Assembly: GCA_003676145.1 (NCBI GenBank)
Contig: NAUB01000032.1
Coordinates: 32,667-96,666 of the forward strand
From: a gamma proteobacterium symbiont of Stewartia floridana
GTDB taxonomy: Bacteria > Pseudomonadota > Gammaproteobacteria > Chromatiales > Chromatiaceae
Length of the DNA: 64,000 nucleotides
Direction of reading: 5' to 3'
Part shown: piece by piece, positions 25,274-33,318 of the stretch
Layout of the letters: each line of letters begins with the position of its first letter
How positions within the stretch are numbered: the first letter of the stretch is position 1
Made by a program: the position numbers and the translations under genes
The notes under the pieces: model-generated
Seen by the model: the letters and a program-made list of their open reading frames with translations, nothing else
Told to the model about the DNA's origin: nothing
The model's database searches: none

Positions 25274-26205
25274 GGTATTCGGGGTAAGTTCCGGTTGGCT
25301 GAGCGAATTCTTGCTTCAACCCGAGCCCGTTTCAACAGGTCTTTATTGTGTATTTTCGGATAGAGGGACCAGAAACGGTCGATCTTTTCCGGTTGTTTCA
25401 CCGCCAATTGTTCCAGTCTTTCGCGACACTCGCCACTGATATATGGAAGCATCAGAAACTGTGGCGCCTTCCAGGCGATGTAATCTTCGATCAATGGAGC
25501 GTTTTCCGCATCATAGCCCGATTCAGCAAGCAGTAGCGCGGGAAACTCGAGATCCCGCGGTTGGCTCTCTTCATGCGGCATCATCTCGTTCTCACCATTC
25601 CGATGGAACCAGCCTGTGCAGGGTTGGGATCCGGCTCTGTGCCGAACCGTCGCCTCAAGAATCGAGGCATGCAGCCGGGGGTTGTCGTCGTCATGGTTGG
25701 GCTGGCCACGTTGATCCAAATGAGATGAGATGAAACTGAGATCCTCTGTTTCCGCCGCGATCCATTTGGCTGGTCTGTCGTAGAGTGCCATTTCAGTTTC
25801 TGTTCGACAGCTCTGCAGCAGTGCCAACGGTTGCTGACCGGTCTCATCCAGCAGCCACTGTTCATAGCGATCTGTCATCGGGAATGGCAGCTGACTCAAT
25901 ACGGGCTGCAGACTTTCGATCAGCCTGTCGCTGGCAGCGATCATGGTGCGGATGTCGAACAGGGGATTGACGGGCACCTGCTTCAGTCCGCCGGTTTCGG
26001 ACCAGCGTCCAAAAGTGAAATATTGCTGGGCGCCCAACGGCGTGTTGGCCCAGAGTCCCTGAGGGGAGTCGCTGAGTACCTGGATCTCCCAAACCTGGCC
26101 GTTGGCGCTGAGTGCGCGGGCGGCATCAAGTTCGAAGACCTGGAGTAGCCCGTTGAACGGATTGAGCCGTCGGATACTGAATGCGCTGTTTGGAACCTCT
26201 TGCAT
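25270..26205 (-). CDS. Hypothetical protein coupled to hemH
   Basis: 311 residues, not recognised. It opens with a beta-rich segment (SIRRLNPFNGLLQVFELD, VWEIQVLSDSPQGLW) followed by a helical, charged C-terminal half rich in Trp and Pro (EDYIAWKAPQFLMLPYIS). There is no signal peptide or membrane helix. Its stop overlaps the hemH start as ATGA, implying translational coupling and a possible accessory role in heme metabolism; this is inference from position only. Confidence 0.7.
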   Translation of the reverse strand: MQEVPNSAFSIRRLNPFNGLLQVFELDAARALSANGQVWEIQVLSDSPQGLWANTPLGAQQYFTFGRWSETGGLKQVPVNPLFDIRTMIAASDRLIESLQPVLSQLPFPMTDRYEQWLLDETGQQPLALLQSCRTETEMALYDRPAKWIAAETEDLSFISSHLDQRGQPNHDDDNPRLHASILEATVRHRAGSQPCTGWFHRNGENEMMPHEESQPRDLEFPALLLAESGYDAENAPLIEDYIAWKAPQFLMLPYISGECRERLEQLAVKQPEKIDRFWSLYPKIHNKDLLKRARVEARIRSANRNLPRIP

Positions 26206-26229
26206 CGCTACAGCCTATCAGCGGATTAA

Positions 26230-26324
26230 CCGCCAATAAACGCCAATCACCGCAAAATGCCCAATTCACCTCTACCCTAAGGTCTCTTATGCGGCATTTT
26301 GCGGTGATTGGCGTCCATTCGCGG
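26230..26324. repeat. Inverted-repeat intergenic element B
   Basis: Two 32-nt arms in inverted orientation (26230-26261 and 26293-26324). The inner 20 nt, GCCAATCACCGCAAAATGCC, match perfectly with their complement, and the outer 12 carry a few mismatches. The arms are separated by 31 nt. The element lies between the pckG stop and the start of the next minus-strand gene. It shares AACGCCAATCACCGCAAA with element C at 31801-31937. Confidence 0.7.
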
Positions 26325-26397
26325 CCTGCTAGATCACAAATGCGTGCTGCGGCTGATTGTGCGTAGCCCCTTGAATCCCTGAGCGAAGCTTATCGGT

Positions 26398-28257
26398 TCA
26401 ATCGCAGCTGGCGGAGAGGTCCCAGTATTTCGGCGAGTGGTACAAGCGTGCCAGTTGCAGCTCCCGCTCAAGCTCCATCTCCCTGGGCAGGTGATCGCCG
26501 AAACGGGTGAACAGCTCTTCCTGGTCAACGGTTTCGTGACGCGCAATCTCCCGATCGATATTCATGATTTCAAAGAAATCGTCCATGTTGAAATCGAGTC
26601 CCTCCCAGTTGATCGCCGCATGCGAGGGGACCCAGCCCAATGGGCTCTCCACCGCATGGCCGGTGCCGTTGCAGCGATCCACGATCCACTTCAGCACGCG
26701 CATGTTTTCACTGAATCCCGGCCAGATGAAACGGCCGTGCTGATCCTTGCGAAACCAGTTGACGCGGAAGATGGCGGGTGGTGTGGCAACGTTCTTGCGT
26801 CCGATTCGCAGCCAGTGCTTGAGGTATTCCGCCATGTTGTAGCCACAGAACGGCAGCATCGCCATCGGATCGCGTCGCATCGAGGCCTGATTGATGGAGG
26901 CGGCGGTCGCCTCCGAGCCCATGGTGGCTGCCATATAGACCCCGTGCTCCCAGTTGTAGCTCTGGAACACCAGCGGAAAGTTGTGGCTGACCCGGCCGCC
27001 AAACAGAAACGCGGTGATCGGTACGCCGTCCGGGTTTTCCCATTCAGGGTCGATCGAGGGGCAGGCTGAGGCGGGTGCGGTAAAGCGTGCGTTCGGATGC
27101 GCCGCCGGGCGACCGCAGCCAATTACCCAATCGTCGCCGCGCCAGTCGATCATGTGTTCCGGAGGATCCTCGGTCAATCCCTCCCACCAGATGTCCCCAT
27201 CATCGGTCAGGGCGCAGTTGGTGAAGATGCAGTTCTCCTGTAACGCGGCGAGGGCGTTTGGATTGGATGATTCATTGGTTCCCGGGGCGACACCGAAGAG
27301 ACCGTATTCAGGATTGATGGCGTAGAATTTACCATCTTCCGGATTGGGTTTTATCCAGGCAATGTCGTCACCGATGGTGGTGACTTTCCAATCCTCGAAG
27401 CCTTTCGGCGACTTCAGCATGGCGAAGTTGGTTTTGCCGCAGGCGCTGGGGAAGGCGGCAGCAACATAGTGCTTTTTCTTTTCAGGGGTTTCCACGCCCA
27501 TGATCAGCATATGCTCGGCCAGCCAGCCCTCGTCCCGGCCCATCACCGAGGCGATACGCAGGGCGAAGCACTTTTTACCCAGCAGAGCGTTGCCCCCATA
27601 GCCGCTGCCGAAGGACCAGATCTCCCGCGATTCAGGGAAATGGGTAATGTATTTGTCCTCGATATTGCCGGCACAGGGCCAGGGTACATCCGCTTCACCC
27701 GGCGCCAGCGGGGCGCCTACCGAATGCACGCAGGGTACGAATTCCCCATCGTCACCGAGTACATCGAGCACCGCTTGCCCCATCCGGGTCATGATGCGTT
27801 GACTCACCGCCACATAGGGTGAGTCGGAGATTTCGACGCCGATATGGGCAATATGGGAGCCGAGGGGGCCCATGCTGAACGGGATCACATACAGGGTTCG
27901 GCCCCGCATGCAATCCTTGAACAGTCCCTTGAGGATGGTTTTCATCTTCCCCGGCTCCATCCAGTTGTTGGTTGGACCGGCATCCTCTTCGTTTTGTGAG
28001 CAGATATAGGTGCGCTCCTCAACGCGAGCCACATCGCTTGGATGGGAGCGGGCCAGATAACTGTTGGGTCGCTTGTCTGGATTGAGGCGGATAAAAGTAC
28101 CGCCGTTTACCATCTCATCGCACAAGCGGTCGTACTCTTCCTGTGAGCCGTCACACCAGTAGATGCGGTCCGGATTACAGAGCTGGGCGATCTCATCAAC
28201 CCAATTCAAAAGTTTTTGATTGCTTGTGCGTGAAGCGCCATCATGTTTTCTGGTCAT
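26398..28257 (-). CDS. pckG: Phosphoenolpyruvate carboxykinase (GTP)
   Basis: 619 residues. The enzyme interconverts oxaloacetate plus GTP with phosphoenolpyruvate, CO2 and GDP. The GTP-type family is clear from length and from FPSACGKTN (269-277), which combines the P-loop with the reactive cysteine C273. Other motifs are [26 protein letters not shown] and [12 protein letters not shown]. In an autotroph it may serve gluconeogenesis or anaplerosis. It is monocistronic and divergent from nth. Confidence 0.97.
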   Translation of the reverse strand: MTRKHDGASRTSNQKLLNWVDEIAQLCNPDRIYWCDGSQEEYDRLCDEMVNGGTFIRLNPDKRPNSYLARSHPSDVARVEERTYICSQNEEDAGPTNNWMEPGKMKTILKGLFKDCMRGRTLYVIPFSMGPLGSHIAHIGVEISDSPYVAVSQRIMTRMGQAVLDVLGDDGEFVPCVHSVGAPLAPGEADVPWPCAGNIEDKYITHFPESREIWSFGSGYGGNALLGKKCFALRIASVMGRDEGWLAEHMLIMGVETPEKKKHYVAAAFPSACGKTNFAMLKSPKGFEDWKVTTIGDDIAWIKPNPEDGKFYAINPEYGLFGVAPGTNESSNPNALAALQENCIFTNCALTDDGDIWWEGLTEDPPEHMIDWRGDDWVIGCGRPAAHPNARFTAPASACPSIDPEWENPDGVPITAFLFGGRVSHNFPLVFQSYNWEHGVYMAATMGSEATAASINQASMRRDPMAMLPFCGYNMAEYLKHWLRIGRKNVATPPAIFRVNWFRKDQHGRFIWPGFSENMRVLKWIVDRCNGTGHAVESPLGWVPSHAAINWEGLDFNMDDFFEIMNIDREIARHETVDQEELFTRFGDHLPREMELERELQLARLYHSPKYWDLSASCD

Positions 28258-28635
28258 GGTGATTGTCCAACACTGTTTTTCGTTTGTTTACGAGTAGTTA
28301 ACTGTCCAGGCTTTTGGCCTTATCGCGATACAGACAGGGGGTGGATCTGCATCGGATGGTGAAGCAGGTGCATCAGTATAGGAAACCAACAAGAAATCCG
28401 CTATCCAGGTATAAATATAGTTTATAGGGTTTCATATATTCCGTTATCGAAGGCTCCAAAAGGGTTGGACTCCTGTTGACAGAGAGTGAATTTCAGGGTC
28501 TCCAGTTCACCCCTGTTGCCTTGATTTTGATAAGGTTTTTATACCCATCCAGAGATGATGTAAGCGTTGCCGGCTTAATAATGGTGCTGATTTGCTCTAG
28601 AATGGCGCGGGTCCACCAGCCGTCCAACCTGCCTC
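28258..28635. other. Divergent promoter region of pckG and nth
   Basis: 378 nt between two divergently transcribed genes, so it should hold both promoters. I see no small gene and no hairpin of note. AT-rich tracts lie around 28385-28450 and 28520-28545. Confidence 0.45.
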
Positions 28636-29268
28636 ATGAATAAAGAAAAACGACAGGCCATCTTTGAGCGACTTCAAGCGGCCAATCCCAATCCCACCAC
28701 GGAACTCAACTACCAAACCCCTTTCGAACTCTTAGTGGCGGTCATACTTTCGGCGCAAGCCACCGACAAGGGGGTGAACAAGGCGACCGATAAGCTGTTT
28801 CCGGTGGCCAATACACCGCAGAAGATCCATGACCTGGGGCTCGAGGGGTTGAAGCAGTACATCAAGACCATTGGTCTGTTCAACAACAAAGCGAAGAATA
28901 TTATCGAGACCTGTCGTATCCTGATGGAGAGCCATGCAGGAGAGGTGCCGCAGCAGCGTAAGGCACTCGAAGCCCTCCCCGGTGTGGGGCGTAAAACCGC
29001 CAATGTGGTACTGAATACCGCATTTGGCCATCCGACCATGGCGGTGGATACCCATATATTCAGGGTATCGAACCGAACCCGGATCGCTCCGGGCAAGACG
29101 CCGCTGGAAGTGGAGAAGAAACTGCTGCGTTTTACGCCGGAGGTTTTTTTACAGGATGCACACCACTGGTTGATTCTACACGGGCGATATACCTGTGTGG
29201 CACGCAAACCGAGATGCGGCAGCTGTGTGATTGAAGATCTTTGTGAATACAAAGAGAAGACGGAATAG
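28636..29268 (+). CDS. nth: Endonuclease III
   Basis: 210 residues, the base-excision-repair glycosylase/AP-lyase for oxidised pyrimidines. The helix-hairpin-helix LPGVGRKTANVVL carries catalytic K120, VDTHIFRVSNR carries D138, and the [4Fe-4S] cysteines are C187, C194, C197 and C203. These positions coincide with E. coli Nth. No unusual feature; likely first gene of a short plus-strand unit with the DUF302, DUF1841 and small membrane proteins. Confidence 0.97.
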   Translation: MNKEKRQAIFERLQAANPNPTTELNYQTPFELLVAVILSAQATDKGVNKATDKLFPVANTPQKIHDLGLEGLKQYIKTIGLFNNKAKNIIETCRILMESHAGEVPQQRKALEALPGVGRKTANVVLNTAFGHPTMAVDTHIFRVSNRTRIAPGKTPLEVEKKLLRFTPEVFLQDAHHWLILHGRYTCVARKPRCGSCVIEDLCEYKEKTE

Positions 29269-29301
29269 AACCTGGTTCGTCGATTAACAAAGGAGTCCAA
29301 G

Positions 29302-29754
29302 ATGAAAACGATAACGATCCTGCTGGTAAGTCTGTTGTTCAGTGTTGGCCTGGCCCGGGCGGATGGCGGTCTGGTGACCCTGCCCAGTCAGTTCGGTTTC
29401 GAGGAGACGGTGAATCGTTTTGTGGCCGCCGTGGAGGGGGCTGAGCTGAAGGTGTTCAGTAAAATCGATCACAGTGCGGGGGCAAAAAAGGTTGGTCAAA
29501 CCCTGCGTCCAACCCTGTTGATTATCTTTGGCAGCCCGAAAGTGGGCACCGCGCTGATGACCAGCGATCAGCGGGCCGGCATCGATCTGCCGATGAAGGC
29601 GCTGGTCTGGGAGGATGATCAGGCCAAGGTCTGGCTGGGTTACAATCATCCTGACGGACTGTTCGACCGATTCGCCATCAACGACCGGGAAAAGGTCAGA
29701 AAGAAAGTGACCGGTGCGCTGCAGAAGTTTGCCATGAAAGCCACTCAGCCCTAG
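29302..29754 (+). CDS. DUF302 periplasmic protein
   Basis: 150 residues with a signal peptide (MKTITILLVSLLFSVGLARA) and a DUF302 domain: FEETVNRFVAAVEGAELKVF, the KIDHSAGA stretch, TLLIIFGSPKVGTALM and YNHPDGLF. DUF302 proteins are common in sulfur-oxidising and other environmental proteobacteria, but no function is established. AAGGAG precedes the ATG. It lies 33 nt after nth. Confidence 0.88.
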   Translation: MKTITILLVSLLFSVGLARADGGLVTLPSQFGFEETVNRFVAAVEGAELKVFSKIDHSAGAKKVGQTLRPTLLIIFGSPKVGTALMTSDQRAGIDLPMKALVWEDDQAKVWLGYNHPDGLFDRFAINDREKVRKKVTGALQKFAMKATQP

Positions 29755-29761
29755 ATATCTG

Positions 29762-30193
29762 ATGTTTAGCAACGATCGTAACCAGCTGCGTCAGGTGTTT
29801 TTCGAGGCCTGGCGAAAACACTCTGCAGGAGATGCCCTGCAACCTCTGGAAGAGATGGTCGCAACGGTGATTCAGCAACACCCGGAGTATCATCGACTGC
29901 TCAACGACCGGGAGCAGGGTATCGACAAGGACTATCTGCCGGAGGGCGGTGAAACCAACCCCTTTCTGCATATGGCCATGCATCTCACCCTGATCGAACA
30001 GGTCTCCACCGATCGTCCTCCCGGCATCAGCGGTTTATACCAAAGGTTCTGTCAGCGCAAAGGGGATACCCATGAGGTCGAACACCAGCTGATGGAGTGT
30101 TTGGGGCGTATTCTTTGGGAAGCTCAGGTTGAGAAAAGAATGCCGGACGAACAGGCCTATTTTGAGTGTGTCGAACGGCTGGTCGAATCATGA
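29762..30193 (+). CDS. DUF1841 protein
   Basis: 143 residues, soluble, matching DUF1841: FSNDRNQLRQVFFEAWRK at the start, NPFLHMAMHLTLIEQVSTDRPPGI in the middle and ECLGRILWEAQ near the end. The family is almost confined to beta- and gammaproteobacteria and usually sits near nth. Histidines in HMAMHL could bind a metal, but no role is known. It follows the DUF302 gene by 7 nt. Confidence 0.88.
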   Translation: MFSNDRNQLRQVFFEAWRKHSAGDALQPLEEMVATVIQQHPEYHRLLNDREQGIDKDYLPEGGETNPFLHMAMHLTLIEQVSTDRPPGISGLYQRFCQRKGDTHEVEHQLMECLGRILWEAQVEKRMPDEQAYFECVERLVES

Positions 30194-30387
30194 GAGCTGA
30201 GCAGAACTTCAGCAACTGTACCCTCTGCCGGGTAATGCGTGGGTTGGCTTTCGGCGGTATCGGTGCTGCGGTTGGCGGCTACGGCGCGCTGTTTTTCGGC
30301 GTTGATCGGAATGAGGCTGTCTACTACGCGTTGTTCGGCGCATTCGCGTTAACGGTTTTTATTCTACGCAAGAGAAAACCGGATTAG
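30190..30387 (+). CDS. Small membrane protein coupled to DUF1841
   Basis: 65 residues. The ATG overlaps the DUF1841 stop as ATGA, which decides the start. An N-terminal CxxC (NCTLC) is followed by two hydrophobic, glycine-rich segments (about 19-38 and 43-59) and a basic tail RKRKPD. It is not recognised, but the coupling and composition argue that it is a real gene, possibly an inner-membrane partner of its neighbour. Confidence 0.6.
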   Translation: MRAEQNFSNCTLCRVMRGLAFGGIGAAVGGYGALFFGVDRNEAVYYALFGAFALTVFILRKRKPD

Positions 30388-30436
30388 GCTGTGCCTGTAA
30401 GCGTGGGAGCAAATTGTAAGGAAGTTATATAAATAA

Positions 30437-30548
30437 CAACCATCAGTGTGCCAAACAGTCGAGAGAGTAGCTCCCCTCTGCCCTTGTGGGAGAGGGGCTT
30501 GAAAGAAGTATCTCCTCGGTAAATTTTGAGTTAACGGAACAGCAGTGA
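30437..30548. repeat. Dispersed ~111-nt intergenic repeat with CT/AG hairpin, copy 2
   Basis: Aligns with 2015-2125 over its full length. The hairpin core is AGCTCCCCTCTGCCC against GGGAGAGGGGCT (about 30469-30499), followed by GAGTTAACGGAACAGCAGTGATG. The repeat runs directly into the start codon of the glycosyltransferase gene, so that gene's translation start region is formed by the repeat end. Confidence 0.7.
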
Positions 30549-31750
30549 TGCAGAATAAAAAGACCATAATGTTTTGTGAAGGTAATATCGATGGCACCAT
30601 CGGTGGGTCCTATTACAGTTTGCTCTTTCTGACCCGGGGACTGGATCGATCCAAATACACCCCCGTTGTTGTGTTTCATAGAGATAATGCCTTGATCCCG
30701 GAGTACAACAAGGCAGGTGTCAGAACCCTGGTGGTACCCTCATTCGATCCGATTCTGTTTCAAACCAGTAAAATGCCCCTCTTGAAACCGATCATCAAGA
30801 TCGTTCAGAAACTGGCTAATCTATTCGGCTATCTGTTTGTCTACGGCAATAAATATAAAAGACTGCTGCAGGAGAACTCAGTTGACCTGTTGCATCTGAA
30901 CAACTCCATCATCCGCAACAACAACTGGATCGTAGCAGCGTTGATGGCGAGGGTTCCCTGCATAACCCATGAGCGTGGCATCAATGAGCACTACCCGGCT
31001 ATCTCTAAGTTTCTTGCCAAGCGTCTGAAGGCGATTATCAGTATCTCAAACTCGGTTACCGAAAGACTGACCGATAACGGTGTTGATAGGGAACAGATCA
31101 TCACCATACACAACGGTATCGATCCGGATGATGTCAGGCTGAAGGTGTCGGATCAGGATATGCTGCAGCAGCTGAAGATTGGTGATGACTTCAATGTGAT
31201 TGGGGTGATTGGCAATATCAAAGAGTGGAAAGGGCAGGAGGTTGCTGTCAGGGCGATGCGCAAGGTGGTCGATGCTTTCCCGAAAACGGTTTGCCTTTTG
31301 ATCGGGGATACCTCGAAAGAGGATGCCTACTACCAGGAGCGGTTGAAGTCACTCATCAGCGAGCTGGGGCTTGAGTCGAACATCATCTTTACCGGTCACG
31401 TGAGCAATGTGCCCGATTATCTCAATGTCCTGGATATCATGCTGCATACCTCGATCGATCCCGAGCCCTTCGGTCGCGTGCTGATTGAGGCAATGTCCCT
31501 GTCGAAGCCTTTGATCGCCTCAAACGATGGAGCGATTCCGGAAATCGTGGAGCATGAAAAAACCGGTTTGACCTTCACCCCGGGGGATCATGACCATCTT
31601 GCGGATTCAGTCATCAGGTTGTTACAAGACAGGGATTACGCGGAACAGATCGGCAAAGCGGGATTCGATCGTTTGATGGACCACTTTCATATCAATGTGA
31701 ATGTGCAAAAGACAGAATCGTTATACGAACGGATTCTGACCGAGAGTTAA
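30548..31750 (+). CDS. Glycosyltransferase family 4 protein
   Basis: 400 residues with the GT-B two-domain layout. The N-terminal acceptor half has NIDGTIGGSYYSLLFLTRGLD. The C-terminal donor half starts around VIGVIGNIKEWKGQE and contains the EX7E motif at E306 and E314 in EPFGRVLIEAMSLSKPLIAS. Such enzymes transfer sugars from nucleotide donors to polysaccharide or lipid acceptors; the target is unknown. ATG at 30548 is used; GTG at 30545 is possible. It stands alone without other polysaccharide genes. Confidence 0.9.
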   Translation: MQNKKTIMFCEGNIDGTIGGSYYSLLFLTRGLDRSKYTPVVVFHRDNALIPEYNKAGVRTLVVPSFDPILFQTSKMPLLKPIIKIVQKLANLFGYLFVYGNKYKRLLQENSVDLLHLNNSIIRNNNWIVAALMARVPCITHERGINEHYPAISKFLAKRLKAIISISNSVTERLTDNGVDREQIITIHNGIDPDDVRLKVSDQDMLQQLKIGDDFNVIGVIGNIKEWKGQEVAVRAMRKVVDAFPKTVCLLIGDTSKEDAYYQERLKSLISELGLESNIIFTGHVSNVPDYLNVLDIMLHTSIDPEPFGRVLIEAMSLSKPLIASNDGAIPEIVEHEKTGLTFTPGDHDHLADSVIRLLQDRDYAEQIGKAGFDRLMDHFHINVNVQKTESLYERILTES

Positions 31751-31800
31751 GTGGTCTTCCTGTTTCAGCCATTGGGTATTTTGATTGATTTGTATTGGCC

Positions 31801-31937
31801 GCGAATGAACGCCAATCACCGCAAATGCTCGCGAACACTGACTCAGGGTAGGAAGGCCATCGTATAATTTGTGATCATTTGCGAGCTGAATATCCGTGAC
31901 TATCCGCGGGTCAAAGCGGTGATTGGCATTCATTCGC
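31801..31937. repeat. Inverted-repeat intergenic element C
   Basis: 22-nt terminal inverted repeats: GCGAATGAACGCCAATCACC plus GC on the left (31801-31822) and its complement on the right (31916-31937), 21 of 22 matching. The 93-nt centre is non-coding. It lies between the convergent stops of the glycosyltransferase and xseA, where it could act as a bidirectional terminator. It is related to elements A and B. Confidence 0.7.
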
Positions 31938-31956
31938 GACTAATGATTGTTCCCCA

Positions 31957-33318
31957 TTAACCCTTCTTCTTCACCACCTGACAGATGAGGCTGCCTTTGT
32001 GCAGTCTGGCCTGCAACTCATCCCCCAGTTCAACTTCAGCGACATCGGTGATGATTGCATTGGTTGTCGGGCTGCTGACAATCGCATAACCTCGTCCGAG
32101 GGTGTTCAGCGGGCTCAGATTGTGCAGATCCCGGCCAAGTTGTGTGAAGCGGGTCTGTTCCCGGTTCAGACGTTGCGTCACGGCGCGATGCAGTCGTTGC
32201 TCCAGGTTGGTGGTTTGCTGCATCAGCCGTTTGAGTCGTTGCTCCGGTGTCTGTCTGGCCAGGCGGGTGTGAAGCCGGTCAATACGCTGGTGCTTTTGCA
32301 ACAGATTGAAATGAAACTGACGCGACAGCCGGTCGGATAGTTCGTCCAGGCGTTGAGCCTGCTGCTGCAGACGTCTTTTAGGGTGTTGGATCTGCAGACG
32401 TTTGAGCAGTGCAGAAAAGTGCTGTTGCAGCTGTTGCAGTCGCTGTTGCTGGTTCTGCTTCAAGCGTCTGGTAACCGCATGCAGACGCTGTTGCCACTCC
32501 AGTTGATCCGGGGTGACCAGCTCAGCGGCTGCCGAGGGGGTGGCTGCCCGTCGGTCCGCCACAAAGTCGGCGATGGTAAAATCGATTTCGTGGCCGATAC
32601 CGGTTACCACCGGGATGCTGAGTTGATGGATGGCTCTGGCAACCTGCTCTTCATTAAACGCCTGCAGATCCTCCAGTGAGCCACCACCCCGGCTTAAGAT
32701 CAACAGGTCGCACTCCTGGCGCCGCTCGGCCAGTTTCAGCATCTGAACGATCTGTCTCGCGGCGTCCTCACCCTGTACCTGGACCGGGTAGATGATCACC
32801 GGCAGGGCTGGAAAGCGGCGCTTCAGCACGGAGAGCAGATCCCGCACGGCGGCGCCGCTCGGTGAGGTGATCAGGCCAAGCTGTTTGGGTGGTACGGGTA
32901 TCGGCTTTTTCTGCTCAGTGTCGAACAGACCCTCCGCCGCCAGTTTCTGTTTTAACTGTTCGAAGGCGAAACGCAACGCCCCTTCACCGGCCGGCTCCAT
33001 ATGCTCGGCAATCAACTGAAATTCGCCCCGCGCTTCATACAGGCTGACCTTGGCGCGGATCAGCACCTGCTGGCCATTTTCTGGTTGAAAACGCAGTCGT
33101 TGTCGTTTCATGCGGAACATGGCGCAACGCACCTGCGCCGCTTCATCCTTGAGGCTGAAGTAGATATGACCGGAGGCGGGTTGGGCGAGATTGGAAATCT
33201 CACCACTGACCCAGAGCAGCGGGAAGCTGGCTTCCAGTATTGCGCGGGTCTCCCTTACCAGGCGGGAAACGGAGAAGATCTCTCTTGCGCCGTTATTGGC
33301 TGGGGGTTGTTGATTCAA
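31957..33318 (-). CDS. xseA: Exodeoxyribonuclease VII large subunit
   Basis: 453 residues. It has an N-terminal OB-fold (about 10-115, with SGHIYFSLKDEAAQVRCAMF), a catalytic core containing ILSRGGGSLEDLQAFNEE, VTGIGHEIDFTIADFVAD and RAATPSAAAEL, and a long Gln/Arg-rich coiled coil (about 275-400). With XseB it degrades single-stranded DNA. The start codon overlaps the stop of the upstream GGDEF-EAL gene (ATGA), so the two are co-transcribed. Confidence 0.96.
   Translation of the reverse strand: MNQQPPANNGAREIFSVSRLVRETRAILEASFPLLWVSGEISNLAQPASGHIYFSLKDEAAQVRCAMFRMKRQRLRFQPENGQQVLIRAKVSLYEARGEFQLIAEHMEPAGEGALRFAFEQLKQKLAAEGLFDTEQKKPIPVPPKQLGLITSPSGAAVRDLLSVLKRRFPALPVIIYPVQVQGEDAARQIVQMLKLAERRQECDLLILSRGGGSLEDLQAFNEEQVARAIHQLSIPVVTGIGHEIDFTIADFVADRRAATPSAAAELVTPDQLEWQQRLHAVTRRLKQNQQQRLQQLQQHFSALLKRLQIQHPKRRLQQQAQRLDELSDRLSRQFHFNLLQKHQRIDRLHTRLARQTPEQRLKRLMQQTTNLEQRLHRAVTQRLNREQTRFTQLGRDLHNLSPLNTLGRGYAIVSSPTTNAIITDVAEVELGDELQARLHKGSLICQVVKKKG

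Noticed and set aside
31801..31937. CRISPR array, considered because of recurring CGCCAATCACCGC units
   Set aside because: Only two arms in inverted orientation with no regular spacers; it is an inverted-repeat element, not an array, and no cas gene is present.
32160..32480. Possible tandem repeat in xseA (recurring CAG/CTG triplets)
   Set aside because: These encode the Gln/Arg-rich coiled coil normal for the ExoVII large subunit.
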